42,914 bases of DNA from NCBI GenBank assembly GCA_020435205.1, contig JAGQZY010000014.1, forward strand, positions 1-42,914, written 5' to 3'. Below, one piece after another: positions 16,007 through 22,763 of this stretch. Position numbers and translations under genes: made by a program. The notes under the pieces are model-generated. The model was not told the DNA's origin and searched no databases. It saw nothing but the letters and a program-made list of their open reading frames with translations. This stretch comes from Bdellovibrionales bacterium. Lineage in GTDB: Bacteria; Bdellovibrionota; Bdellovibrionia; Bdellovibrionales; JAGQZY01. Position 1 is the first letter of the stretch. The number at the start of each line of letters is the position of its first letter.

Positions 16007-16696
16007 ATGCGGCTATTTCTTGAAATCATTGATGGCCCTCAGAAGGGGGAAAAGATTCAGGTCAAGAAGACCTCTACCCTCGGCCGGGCTGGAGCTGTTG
16101 TAGTGATAGAGGACCCTAAGCTATCGCAAACACACGCAGTTTTGGAATATAACAGCAAGCGCCAGTGGTTTCTTCAGGATAAAAACTCTCGCAACGGGGT
16201 CTGGGTCAATGGAATTCGCGAAAATCGAATTCAAATCACCAATGGCATGGTCTTCCAGGTAGGGTCCACCTTTATCAAATGCAGCCTGGTGAAGCGCAGC
16301 TCACAAAAGGTTGGAGAATCCTTTCTAGATTGGCTGGGAGGCCTTGCTGGTAGAGTGAAGAACGAGAAAAGTGATCTGTCTGAAATCAAACCCGAAGTCC
16401 GACTGCGCGTCATTCAGGGCCCGCAAACCGGTCAAAGCTGGGACCTATTTTATGGGCCCCGCATTTTGGGGAAAGACAATCCTGATCTGTGCCTCTACGA
16501 CGACCGAGCCCCCGAACAAGCCTTTGAGATTCGGGTGAAAAGGCGCTATCCCTATTTCCATACCGATCACCCGGATAAGGTAATAATCAATGAAGAATCA
16601 ATCACATCAAAGCAATTGCAACCCGGGGATGTCATTGCCTTGGGAGAGAGTCAAATAATTGTCGAGTTCGATGATGGATCTGGATTCAGTTCCTAA
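16007..16696 (+). CDS. FHA-domain protein, probably with two FHA folds
   Basis: 229 residues, soluble. The first FHA domain (about residues 12-90) has the phosphothreonine-binding pattern: STLGRAG, then LSQTHAVLEY, then NSRNGVWVNG. A second, weaker FHA-like fold covers about residues 125-229 (GPRILGKDNPDL and a C-terminal LQPGDVIALGESQIIVEF); its Ser/His/Asn binding residues are not evident. The protein is probably a phosphopeptide reader in a Ser/Thr kinase pathway, though no kinase lies nearby. I preferred the ATG at 16007 over an upstream TTG. The end overlaps the hydrolase start by about 26 bases, implying cotranslation. Confidence 0.85.
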   Translation: MRLFLEIIDGPQKGEKIQVKKTSTLGRAGAVVVIEDPKLSQTHAVLEYNSKRQWFLQDKNSRNGVWVNGIRENRIQITNGMVFQVGSTFIKCSLVKRSSQKVGESFLDWLGGLAGRVKNEKSDLSEIKPEVRLRVIQGPQTGQSWDLFYGPRILGKDNPDLCLYDDRAPEQAFEIRVKRRYPYFHTDHPDKVIINEESITSKQLQPGDVIALGESQIIVEFDDGSGFSS

Positions 16697-17567
16697 AAAA
16701 ACAGGGCGTTTTTCGTCTTTTGATGGCACCCAAGTCTACTATGAAGTTCGCGGAGAGGGCCGTCCGATCATTTTTTGCTATGGCATTGCCTGTCTTTTCA
16801 ACCATTGGACTCATCAGATTGATTTTTTCTCGCGCTTCCAGCAAACGATTCTTTTTGATTATCGTGGGCATCATCAAACGCCGATCCCAGAGGAAAAGGA
16901 TAATCTAACGATTCAGGCCCTTGCTGATGATTTAATTGCGCTCTGTGAACATTTAAATATTGAGAAGGCCGACTTCGTTGGTCACAGCTTTGGGGTTCAG
17001 GTTTTGCTCTTAGCTTACAAAAGGCGACCTGATCTTTTTGGCCACCTTGTCTTTGTCAACGGTCTTTACCGCAATCCCTTTGAGGCTTTTTTGTCTGCAC
17101 CCGACGCGGTTGAGGTTATTAACCAAGCCAAAAAAATGTACAATCAGGCGCCACAAATTTTTCACTTTTTGTGGGAAAGGGGCGTAACCAATCCCTTACT
17201 CATCCCAGTGAGTTCTTTTTTAGGTGGATTTAATCTTTCTAAGACCGCGATGAAAGACATAGAAATTTATGCTAGAGGTGTTTCGGCTATAGATATCCGA
17301 GTCTTTCTTACTTTTTTTGAACAGATGATTGAATTTAATCAAGAAGAGCTTCTTACCAAAATCAAGGTTCCGACCCTTATCATCTGCGGATCTAAGGACG
17401 CGCTGACGCCGCTTGATGAACAGAACAAAATGAAAGAATTAATACCTAATAGCGAGCTGCAGGTGGTTCCCTATGGGTCCCACTGTACGCAGCTCGACTT
17501 TCCAGAAATGGTCAACTTGAAAATTCAGCAGTTTATCAACTTAAAGCCTAGAGCTTTGCACACTTAA
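16671..17567 (+). CDS. Alpha/beta-hydrolase
   Basis: 298 residues, typical of single-domain alpha/beta-hydrolase enzymes. Visible elements are the oxyanion region IIFCYGIACLFNHW, the DYRGHHQT turn, the nucleophile elbow VGHSFGVQ (Ser), the acid in CGSKDALTP, and the catalytic His in GSHCTQLDFPE. The substrate is not predictable; esterase, lactonase or haloperoxidase-like enzymes share this pattern. Two adjacent ATGs (16671 and 16674) are possible starts. The 3' end overlaps the convergent lipoprotein gene by 20 bases. Confidence 0.88.
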   Translation: MMDLDSVPKKTGRFSSFDGTQVYYEVRGEGRPIIFCYGIACLFNHWTHQIDFFSRFQQTILFDYRGHHQTPIPEEKDNLTIQALADDLIALCEHLNIEKADFVGHSFGVQVLLLAYKRRPDLFGHLVFVNGLYRNPFEAFLSAPDAVEVINQAKKMYNQAPQIFHFLWERGVTNPLLIPVSSFLGGFNLSKTAMKDIEIYARGVSAIDIRVFLTFFEQMIEFNQEELLTKIKVPTLIICGSKDALTPLDEQNKMKELIPNSELQVVPYGSHCTQLDFPEMVNLKIQQFINLKPRALHT

Positions 17568-18120
17568 CTTTGTAAGAACCTTTCTTGGTTCCGCTCTTGT
17601 TGTAATTGTAAACTTCAACACTGAGGGTTTTGCTTTTCACGTTATAGTCGAAGGCCAGCTTATCTCCCAAGGTTTCCTTGTTACAGAGAGTGATCACTCG
17701 ACGATTTTGAAAATCAGGGATAAGGACAATGATTCGTTTAGCTTGGCTAGAGTTACCCCAATGGGTCATGATGAGCTTAGTTCCACCAACAGTAAAGGGT
17801 TGTGGTGCACCCTGTCTGCCGGAAAACATATCATCCAAGCTTGGCGCCTCCGAAGTTTCTCCATCAGGAGTGGTCATTGCCATGGGTTCACCATCGGGAC
17901 TGTCAGCTTTAAAAGCAATATCTCCGCGACACTCTTGACCAGCCTGTACAGCCTCTCTCTGGAAATAAAGGACATCTTCTTTAGAGTTATAACAAGTGCT
18001 CCAATCGTTATCAGAAGCTGGAGAACGTTTGCCATCAGCTGTTGCCGCCACCGAAAGGGTGGTGCAGTTGGCTAAGAGTAAAAAAGAAGAACTGACAATT
18101 AGAGTGGTTAGGCTTTTCAT
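17548..18120 (-). CDS. Putative secreted lipoprotein
   Basis: 190 residues starting at MKSLTTLIVSSS, with a lipobox-like LLLANC (Cys near residue 19). The mature part has an acidic, Asp/Glu/Pro-rich middle and four further Cys. I recognise no domain. The start overlaps the stop of the SLT-like gene by one base (TAATG), so the pair are almost certainly coupled and may act in the same envelope process. Confidence 0.72.
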   Translation of the reverse strand: MKSLTTLIVSSSFLLLANCTTLSVAATADGKRSPASDNDWSTCYNSKEDVLYFQREAVQAGQECRGDIAFKADSPDGEPMAMTTPDGETSEAPSLDDMFSGRQGAPQPFTVGGTKLIMTHWGNSSQAKRIIVLIPDFQNRRVITLCNKETLGDKLAFDYNVKSKTLSVEVYNYNKSGTKKGSYKVKCAKL

Positions 18121-19364
18121 TAATGGCTCGCTTTGTTTAAACATGATTTTAACTTTCCTTCGGAGTATCCGCTCTTTTTCCCAACATTACGGGTGTAAAT
18201 ACCCTTCATGCAACTATAGCAACTGGTCACCCGTGCAGCATAGGTATATTTGGTTTTCGACCCATTGTACATGACCGCAAGCTTTTTATAAAGGGCTTCG
18301 CTTTCTCCTTTGCTCGCGGAATTTACGGCATTCATATAAGTGGCTTTCCTATAAAGTACAGCATGATGAAGGTCGGCTTGGGCTAAAGTCGAACGAACCA
18401 TTTTTGCCTTTTCTTGGGAGGCACTCAAGCCAACAAACCCAGGGGTGACAGACTTCACGTGTTTTCGTACGTAGGTGTGGGTACTCCAGATCACTTGGTA
18501 CATTCCCGCTTCACCGGCCATACCTTTTGCATTGGGGTGAAAATGGGATTCACGGTACGAAATACAGGCACTGAATCTAGGATCAGGGGTAAACTGAGGG
18601 CGCAACTTATTAATTTGAAGAACATCTCTCATAACGAGCTCAGCCCGAGAAGCTAAACTCTTGTTTCTTAGACAACTGGTATTGGCATAGTTTCGCGTGA
18701 AGGTTGTGTTACTGCAGTTATAAACATTCTGGGTTCCGCTGGGGCCAGCTCCATTGTCTTTGTCATCTTTATCAACGCCCCCATTATCTGTGGTTTCGCC
18801 ACCGCCACCGGTAAACTTGCCAGCATTTGGAGAGTCGGGAAACTCGGTGTTGAAATTAGCCACTTCACTGACTTGAGCGCGACGAGTGCGATACTGGGCC
18901 TTATCAACATTGCGAAGGATATAGTCGAGCGCCACAAAGCCGATGGACTCGCGACCTTGAGTATCAATGGCTGAATTGGGTGATTTGATGATCTTAACTG
19001 GGTAACAAACTTCTCCGCCACAACCAGAAGTGGGCTTAAGAGCTGCATACTTTGGATCATTATTAGCTTTGTTCGTCCAATTCCGAATAGTGGCAGCAAA
19101 ATCAATTTGTCCATTGGTATCCAGCACCGAGACTCCATCAGGAAATTGGATCACTGATCCTTTGGGTAGAACACCCACAACGTCTCTGCTGTCTCGGTGA
19201 CGAAATCTCATATTAACGTTGCCAAGTTCTAAAAAGCTTTTGGTCGTTTGACGAGTATTCTCGGTAATGTCAGCATGGGCTGGGGTAAGGAAAGAAAAAC
19301 TAACAAATAATAGAAGAGCCATCCTGCTCTTAAAATTTTCACGAATGTGAATCCACTTCAACAT
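18120..19364 (-). CDS. Secreted SLT-like lytic transglycosylase with SH3-like N-terminus
   Basis: 414 residues. The ATG at 19364 has GAGGA upstream and is followed by a basic stretch and a signal peptide ending near PAHA-D. Residues ~40-175 resemble a bacterial SH3 domain (NVNMRFRHRD, LPKGSVIQF, GFVALDYI), with a Cys pair. An acidic/Gly linker follows. The C-terminal ~150 residues resemble the SLT lysozyme-like fold: CISYRESHFHPNAKG with a candidate catalytic Glu near residue 268, then GEAGMYQV. These would cleave or bind peptidoglycan. Sequence divergence from standard SLT is notable, and activity is inferred. It is the upstream partner of a lipoprotein in a two-gene unit with its own promoter-like sequence. 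Confidence 0.72.
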   Translation of the reverse strand: MLKWIHIRENFKSRMALLLFVSFSFLTPAHADITENTRQTTKSFLELGNVNMRFRHRDSRDVVGVLPKGSVIQFPDGVSVLDTNGQIDFAATIRNWTNKANNDPKYAALKPTSGCGGEVCYPVKIIKSPNSAIDTQGRESIGFVALDYILRNVDKAQYRTRRAQVSEVANFNTEFPDSPNAGKFTGGGGETTDNGGVDKDDKDNGAGPSGTQNVYNCSNTTFTRNYANTSCLRNKSLASRAELVMRDVLQINKLRPQFTPDPRFSACISYRESHFHPNAKGMAGEAGMYQVIWSTHTYVRKHVKSVTPGFVGLSASQEKAKMVRSTLAQADLHHAVLYRKATYMNAVNSASKGESEALYKKLAVMYNGSKTKYTYAARVTSCYSCMKGIYTRNVGKKSGYSEGKLKSCLNKASH

Positions 19365-19484
19365 ACTATCATCCTCAGGTTTCGGCCAACTTTGGGTTGG
19401 TAATGTTCTAAAGTTCAAGACTCATACCAGAATCAGGGCGGTCTTATCGAAATGTCTCGTTTTGAGATCGGGAATTCCCTTGAA

Positions 19485-19514
19485 ATTATATGTGTCTACG
19501 AAGACTGTTTGACA
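19485..19514 (-). promoter_or_regulatory. Promoter of the SLT-like/lipoprotein operon
   Basis: Perfect TATAAT on the minus strand at 19485-19490, with TGTCAA at 19509-19514 (18-base spacer) as a weak -35. This predicts a leader of about 115 bases before the ATG at 19364. The upstream 17-bp dyad ends 2 bases from the -35. Confidence 0.45.
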
Positions 19515-19516
19515 GG

Positions 19517-19533
19517 TGTCTCAAGATTAGACA
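19517..19533. promoter_or_regulatory. TGTC-N9-GACA dyad, copy A
   Basis: TGTCTCAAGATTAGACA, an inverted repeat that can be extended to GGTGTCT/AGACACC (19515-19535). It is adjacent to the promoter of the SLT-like operon. It is 15/17 identical to copy B (21233-21249) and 14/17 to copy C (22202-22218). It is probably a regulator binding site. As a hairpin it could alternatively end the transcript of the gene that stops at 19550, but there is no T-run. Confidence 0.5.
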
Positions 19534-19549
19534 CCCGGAAACATTAAGG

Positions 19550-20020
19550 TTATTTGCGCTTTCTCCACTCACAGCGGTAGCTATCACCAGCGTTTTTCAC
19601 ATATTCGGTCTTTTCGTAAAAGGCCTTATATTCTTCAAGGTTGGGGTCATAGCTCAGAGTCATGGACTCAAAAAGGTCGCTAACCACCTTGTTGCCACAA
19701 GTGATTTTGAGGGTGGCTTTCAATATGGAAGCTCTTTTTGAATCAACATTTTCAAGGGATTCGCTATATTTTTCCTTACAGGATCGACCCTTAAGGTCTT
19801 TACTATCTTCAACACCGCTACTGTCTTGGATGAAAAAGCCATGATCGCCAATTTGGACGCGAGTTTTATTATCGTAGTACTGGAAGGGGCCGGAGCCGCA
19901 TTGTTCTTCAAGCCCATCAATCAGTTGGTAATTTCCCTCTTTGAAGTACTTGATGGGACCACTGGCACAGCCTAGAGAAGGCACGCTAAAAATAAATAGA
20001 AGGATTAAATAGTTTTTCAT
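19550..20020 (-). CDS. Putative lipoprotein, unknown function
   Basis: 156 residues beginning MKNYLILLFIFSVPSLGCAS, a lipoprotein signal with Cys near residue 18. The mature part is charged and has four other Cys, spaced so that two disulfides are possible. No domain recognised. AAGGTG precedes the ATG, and the gene begins 9 bases after the stop of the Cys-repeat protein, so the two form one unit. Confidence 0.7.
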   Translation of the reverse strand: MKNYLILLFIFSVPSLGCASGPIKYFKEGNYQLIDGLEEQCGSGPFQYYDNKTRVQIGDHGFFIQDSSGVEDSKDLKGRSCKEKYSESLENVDSKRASILKATLKITCGNKVVSDLFESMTLSYDPNLEEYKAFYEKTEYVKNAGDSYRCEWRKRK

Positions 20021-20029
20021 TTTCACACC

Positions 20030-21094
20030 TTAGCCATTACAGCTTGTTGTATAACGGTTGTCAATTTTACAGTAATTTGTTGATCGGTTTCCACAATCCT
20101 TAGCAGGCCATAGGTACTTTCCGACCTTGCAGTATCGGTCTTGGGTCGATGCATTTTGCCTGTCACCGGCGCCTTGGTTGCTAGCGACATCGCCACAGTT
20201 TTTAGTATAGCGCCCGCGCACTTTACAATAATTTGTGGGTCGGCTTCCACAGTGACTGGAGTGCCAGAGGACATTGCCAACTTTACAGAAACGAGGACCG
20301 GAAGCTGGGTTCGCTGGAGAGCTATTATCCTTGTTGTCGTCTTTGGCCACGGCTCCACATTGACTGGTATAGATACCATTCACTTTACAGTAATTAGTGG
20401 GGCGGTTCCCACAGTTTCTAGCCGCCCAAAGCACTCGACCCACCTTACAGTAGCGATCACTGGAATCCGGTGCGCCGCCAGGGGAGTCATTGCCACCAGC
20501 TCCTGCATCGGCGACACTGCCGCCCCTGCGAGCCAAACCTTTGCAATTTGGAGTTTTGCCACACTTGATTGTTCCAAAATAACGAGCATTGGTTTTTTCC
20601 AAGATGTCGCGGCAGCAAAGAACTTGCCTAGAAAAGGAGGTGGTAATATCTCCGGCTAAACAGTTTTTGCCGCGCCCGTTTCTTTGTCGGATCCGTTTAC
20701 TTTTTTCAATGGCGCAAATACCAAACCCAACGTGAGGGTTTTTTGCTTTTTTGGGATCATGGTAAAGGCTGGGCGAACAACTACTTCCTGATTCAGCAAC
20801 GAAGAGTTTTGAATAGCAATCAGCGGCACGGCTTCCAAGGAGCTGGGTGATGATTCTATTTTTTTCAGAAGATTTGCATTTGTTATGCCTCATTGGTCCA
20901 ACTCCAAAAGGGCAGGCTCGAGATGTGCGGCGCTGAGTCTTTCGCCTTTGACCATTGCGAGTGGTTTCGCTAGCGACAGATCGTGAAGGAGCCGATAAAA
21001 CATCTGATGCAGAAAAATTGATATTGGACATTGCAAAGGAGTCCATTGAGAAAAGACATATTATGAGGGCAACTTGAAAACGTACAATATTCAT
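20030..21094 (-). CDS. Secreted protein with three four-Cys repeats and a possible lysozyme-like domain
   Basis: 354 residues with a signal peptide ending near DSFA-M. A Lys/Arg-rich segment follows. A Cys-rich domain (about residues 75-190) contains AESGSSCSPSLY and VGFGICAIEKS, an order reminiscent of the SLT lysozyme fold (catalytic Glu, then a Gly-rich turn). This is a weak inference. A Gly/Asp linker leads to three tandem repeats at about 215-247, 269-301 and 321-354. Their shared pattern is YCKVG, LW, CG-x-R-x-TNYCK, then RYT or IYT, and CG or CNG, with four Cys in each. The repeats may be disulfide-stabilised binding modules. First gene of a two-gene unit; a terminator and a dyad lie upstream. 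Confidence 0.75.
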   Translation of the reverse strand: MNIVRFQVALIICLFSMDSFAMSNINFSASDVLSAPSRSVASETTRNGQRRKTQRRTSRACPFGVGPMRHNKCKSSEKNRIITQLLGSRAADCYSKLFVAESGSSCSPSLYHDPKKAKNPHVGFGICAIEKSKRIRQRNGRGKNCLAGDITTSFSRQVLCCRDILEKTNARYFGTIKCGKTPNCKGLARRGGSVADAGAGGNDSPGGAPDSSDRYCKVGRVLWAARNCGNRPTNYCKVNGIYTSQCGAVAKDDNKDNSSPANPASGPRFCKVGNVLWHSSHCGSRPTNYCKVRGRYTKNCGDVASNQGAGDRQNASTQDRYCKVGKYLWPAKDCGNRSTNYCKIDNRYTTSCNG

Positions 21095-21232
21095 AATTGA
21101 AAACCATCCATGCTTAAAATTTCAAAAGGCGTCATGCCTTGCTGTTGGTAAAAGCAAAATGAATGCCGATGTGCAAGGTCTCTATTGGATTTGAGGGGCA
21201 AAAAATCGGATTCGCTCTATTTTGTCAACGGC

Positions 21233-21249
21233 TGTCTCAAAATTAAACA
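21233..21249. promoter_or_regulatory. TGTC-N9-AACA dyad, copy B
   Basis: TGTCTCAAAATTAAACA, 15/17 identical to copy A. It sits 4 bases upstream of a perfect TTGACA on the minus strand (21223-21228), ahead of the Cys-repeat gene. No good -10 follows at 17-18 bases, only a T-rich tract, so the promoter itself is uncertain. Confidence 0.45.
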
Positions 21250-21285
21250 ATGGCGAAAAGATGGGGTAGAGTTCCTTAAAGAACA

Positions 21286-21310
21286 AAGGCCTCAAATCTT
21301 TTGAGGCCTT
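21286..21310 (-). terminator. Rho-independent terminator after the six-repeat lipoprotein
   Basis: Perfect 11-bp stem AAGGCCTCAAA/TTTGAGGCCTT with a 3-base loop, 13 bases downstream of the lipoprotein stop. On the minus strand it is followed by a T-rich tract (TTGTTCTTT). It separates this gene from the next transcription unit. Confidence 0.75.
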
Positions 21311-21323
21311 AAAAGAGTTTTAT

Positions 21324-22064
21324 TTAGAGGCAGAAAACAAAGGCGCCGGTGGATTTTAGCAAAATCTCACCACGGCAGTCATTTCCATTACACGTCACTG
21401 CGCGAAGCTGTCCTTGGTAATTTACATATTGATAGGCTCCTACGCAGGATTCGCTAGGATAGCTAGTTGGAGTGCCACCTGAGCTTGAGTTACAAAGACT
21501 AGCTTGAACGGCATTTTGATTTCGGTCGTAACAAGTGTTGCCACTGACGTAGTAGTTTAAAGTAAAGATACAAGAACTGAGATCAGATGGCTGAAAAGTG
21601 GATCTGTTCCAACAGGTTTTGTTCTGAATTGCAAAAGTAAGATTTGTACAATTACTACTGTCAACCGCCGCATGGCTGAAGTTTCTACAGGTGCCATCAG
21701 AGATATAGAACTGAGCAGCCGTGCTTGAAGCTGTACAACTGGTGCTGGGTTGGGCTTGGCCCGATTGGTTTAAGCAAGTGCTGCCATTGAGGAAGAAGGT
21801 GTTGTTCGTGCAATTGGAAAATCCACTTTGTATGGTTCCGTCGTTAGCATAGCAGACACCATTACTGATATAGTAAGACAAGCTATTGCAGTTGCTAATA
21901 TCGACATTGTTGTTGTTGTTGTCATAGCAAAGGTTGTTGGACTTATAATAGGTCGTCGTGGGCGTGGCCGGTGCGGTGTTATTGTCACTTTTTCCACATG
22001 AGCTCAAGATAAATGCGCCCAATAAAAACAAGGGGACAAGGCTAAGGTTTCTAAAATTTTTCAT
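21324..22064 (-). CDS. Lipoprotein with six two-Cys repeats
   Basis: 246 residues from the ATG at 22064, preceded by a strong AGGAGG. The lipobox GAFILSSC places the lipidated Cys at residue 23. From about residue 39 to 195 there are six imperfect repeats of about 25 residues, each starting with an aromatic pair and Ser/Asn, then a Cys about 8 residues in and a second about 13-17 later (for example YYISNGVCYANDG and YYVSGNTCYDRNQ). They are rich in Asn, Ser and Thr. The C-terminal 50 residues hold three more Cys. A surface or periplasmic adhesive or binding role is plausible but unproven. A poly-Asn run is encoded by a GTT-like simple repeat near 21905-21920. Confidence 0.78.
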   Translation of the reverse strand: MKNFRNLSLVPLFLLGAFILSSCGKSDNNTAPATPTTTYYKSNNLCYDNNNNNVDISNCNSLSYYISNGVCYANDGTIQSGFSNCTNNTFFLNGSTCLNQSGQAQPSTSCTASSTAAQFYISDGTCRNFSHAAVDSSNCTNLTFAIQNKTCWNRSTFQPSDLSSCIFTLNYYVSGNTCYDRNQNAVQASLCNSSSGGTPTSYPSESCVGAYQYVNYQGQLRAVTCNGNDCRGEILLKSTGAFVFCL

Positions 22065-22165
22065 AAGGTCCTCCTGGTACCAATAAAAAGGGAACAGCAA
22101 GAGTCCTGCCAAGTCGGGGGGGTAAAAATAGAGTTTTATTATATAGTTATTTCGATGAGCTCAGA

Positions 22166-22195
22166 TTTAAAGAACTCAATCCTGTAAGTTGTCAC
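22166..22195 (-). promoter_or_regulatory. Possible promoter of the six-repeat lipoprotein
   Basis: GTGACA on the minus strand (22190-22195), an 18-base spacer, then TTTAAA (22166-22171). Another candidate -10, a perfect TATAAT at 22138-22143, lies closer to the gene but lacks a good -35. Either would give a leader of roughly 70-95 bases. Confidence 0.3.
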
Positions 22196-22201
22196 CGGGC
22201 T

Positions 22202-22218
22202 TGTCTGAAGAGTTGACA
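22202..22218. promoter_or_regulatory. TGTC-N9-GACA dyad, copy C
   Basis: TGTCTGAAGAGTTGACA, 14/17 identical to copy A with both half-sites intact. It lies 6 bases upstream of the GTGACA hexamer for the six-repeat lipoprotein, and 20 bases after the biotin-carrier gene ends. Confidence 0.4.
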
Positions 22219-22238
22219 GTGGAAAGGCTCTCAGAGAG

Positions 22239-22760
22239 CTATTCAAACTCAACAAGAATGGCACCACTTTCGACGTTATCGCCGGTGTTAACGCGGATTT
22301 TTTTGATTTTAGCGTCTTGCGGTGCCTTCATGTCATTTTCCATTTTCATGGCTTCCATAATCAAAATGGAATCTCCCTCTTTGACTTCTTGGCCTTCTGT
22401 CACCATGACATTGACGATCTTACCAGGCATGCCAGCTGTTAACCCAGTTTCTTTACCAAGAGATTTGCCCGATTTCAGGCTTTCATGGAGAAGCATTTCG
22501 TCGTTAAAGATTTTAACGGTTCGGTAAGACCCTCGAGTGTAAACTTGATAGTTGATGCCATCGGGAACCGCATCAATAAGGTAAGAATTGTCCTGAAAAA
22601 GAAAGCTAATCACATTGTCGGCCTCTTGAAAATCTTTATGAGGAATAGAGAATTTTTCGGGGTCACCATTTTCTGGAGTCAAGGTAACCTCCCAGGTGTG
22701 CGCCGTTTTCGTGACGATGACCTGGTATTTTTTCTTTTTTAGCTCGGCTTCAAATAACAT
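22239..22760 (-). CDS. Biotin carboxyl carrier subunit of acyl-CoA carboxylase
   Basis: 173 residues. The C-terminal ~75 residues are a biotinyl domain with the biotinylation motif EAMKME. The biotin-accepting Lys is residue 139, 34 residues from the C-terminus, as usual. The N-terminal ~95 residues resemble the region between carboxylase and carrier domains of PccA-type alpha subunits, not the Pro/Ala-rich linker of AccB. It starts 3 bases after the biotin carboxylase stop. Together they look like an alpha subunit split into two polypeptides. Confidence 0.9.
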   Translation of the reverse strand: MLFEAELKKKKYQVIVTKTAHTWEVTLTPENGDPEKFSIPHKDFQEADNVISFLFQDNSYLIDAVPDGINYQVYTRGSYRTVKIFNDEMLLHESLKSGKSLGKETGLTAGMPGKIVNVMVTEGQEVKEGDSILIMEAMKMENDMKAPQDAKIKKIRVNTGDNVESGAILVEFE

Positions 22761-22763
22761 GAT

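Noticed and set aside
20141-20659. 172-codon plus-strand frame over the Cys-repeat gene
   Set aside because: Antisense of a repetitive coding region. The repeats explain the long open frame.
21900-21922. GTT-type simple repeat
   Set aside because: Encodes an Asn run inside the six-repeat lipoprotein. It is short, and nothing shows phase variation.
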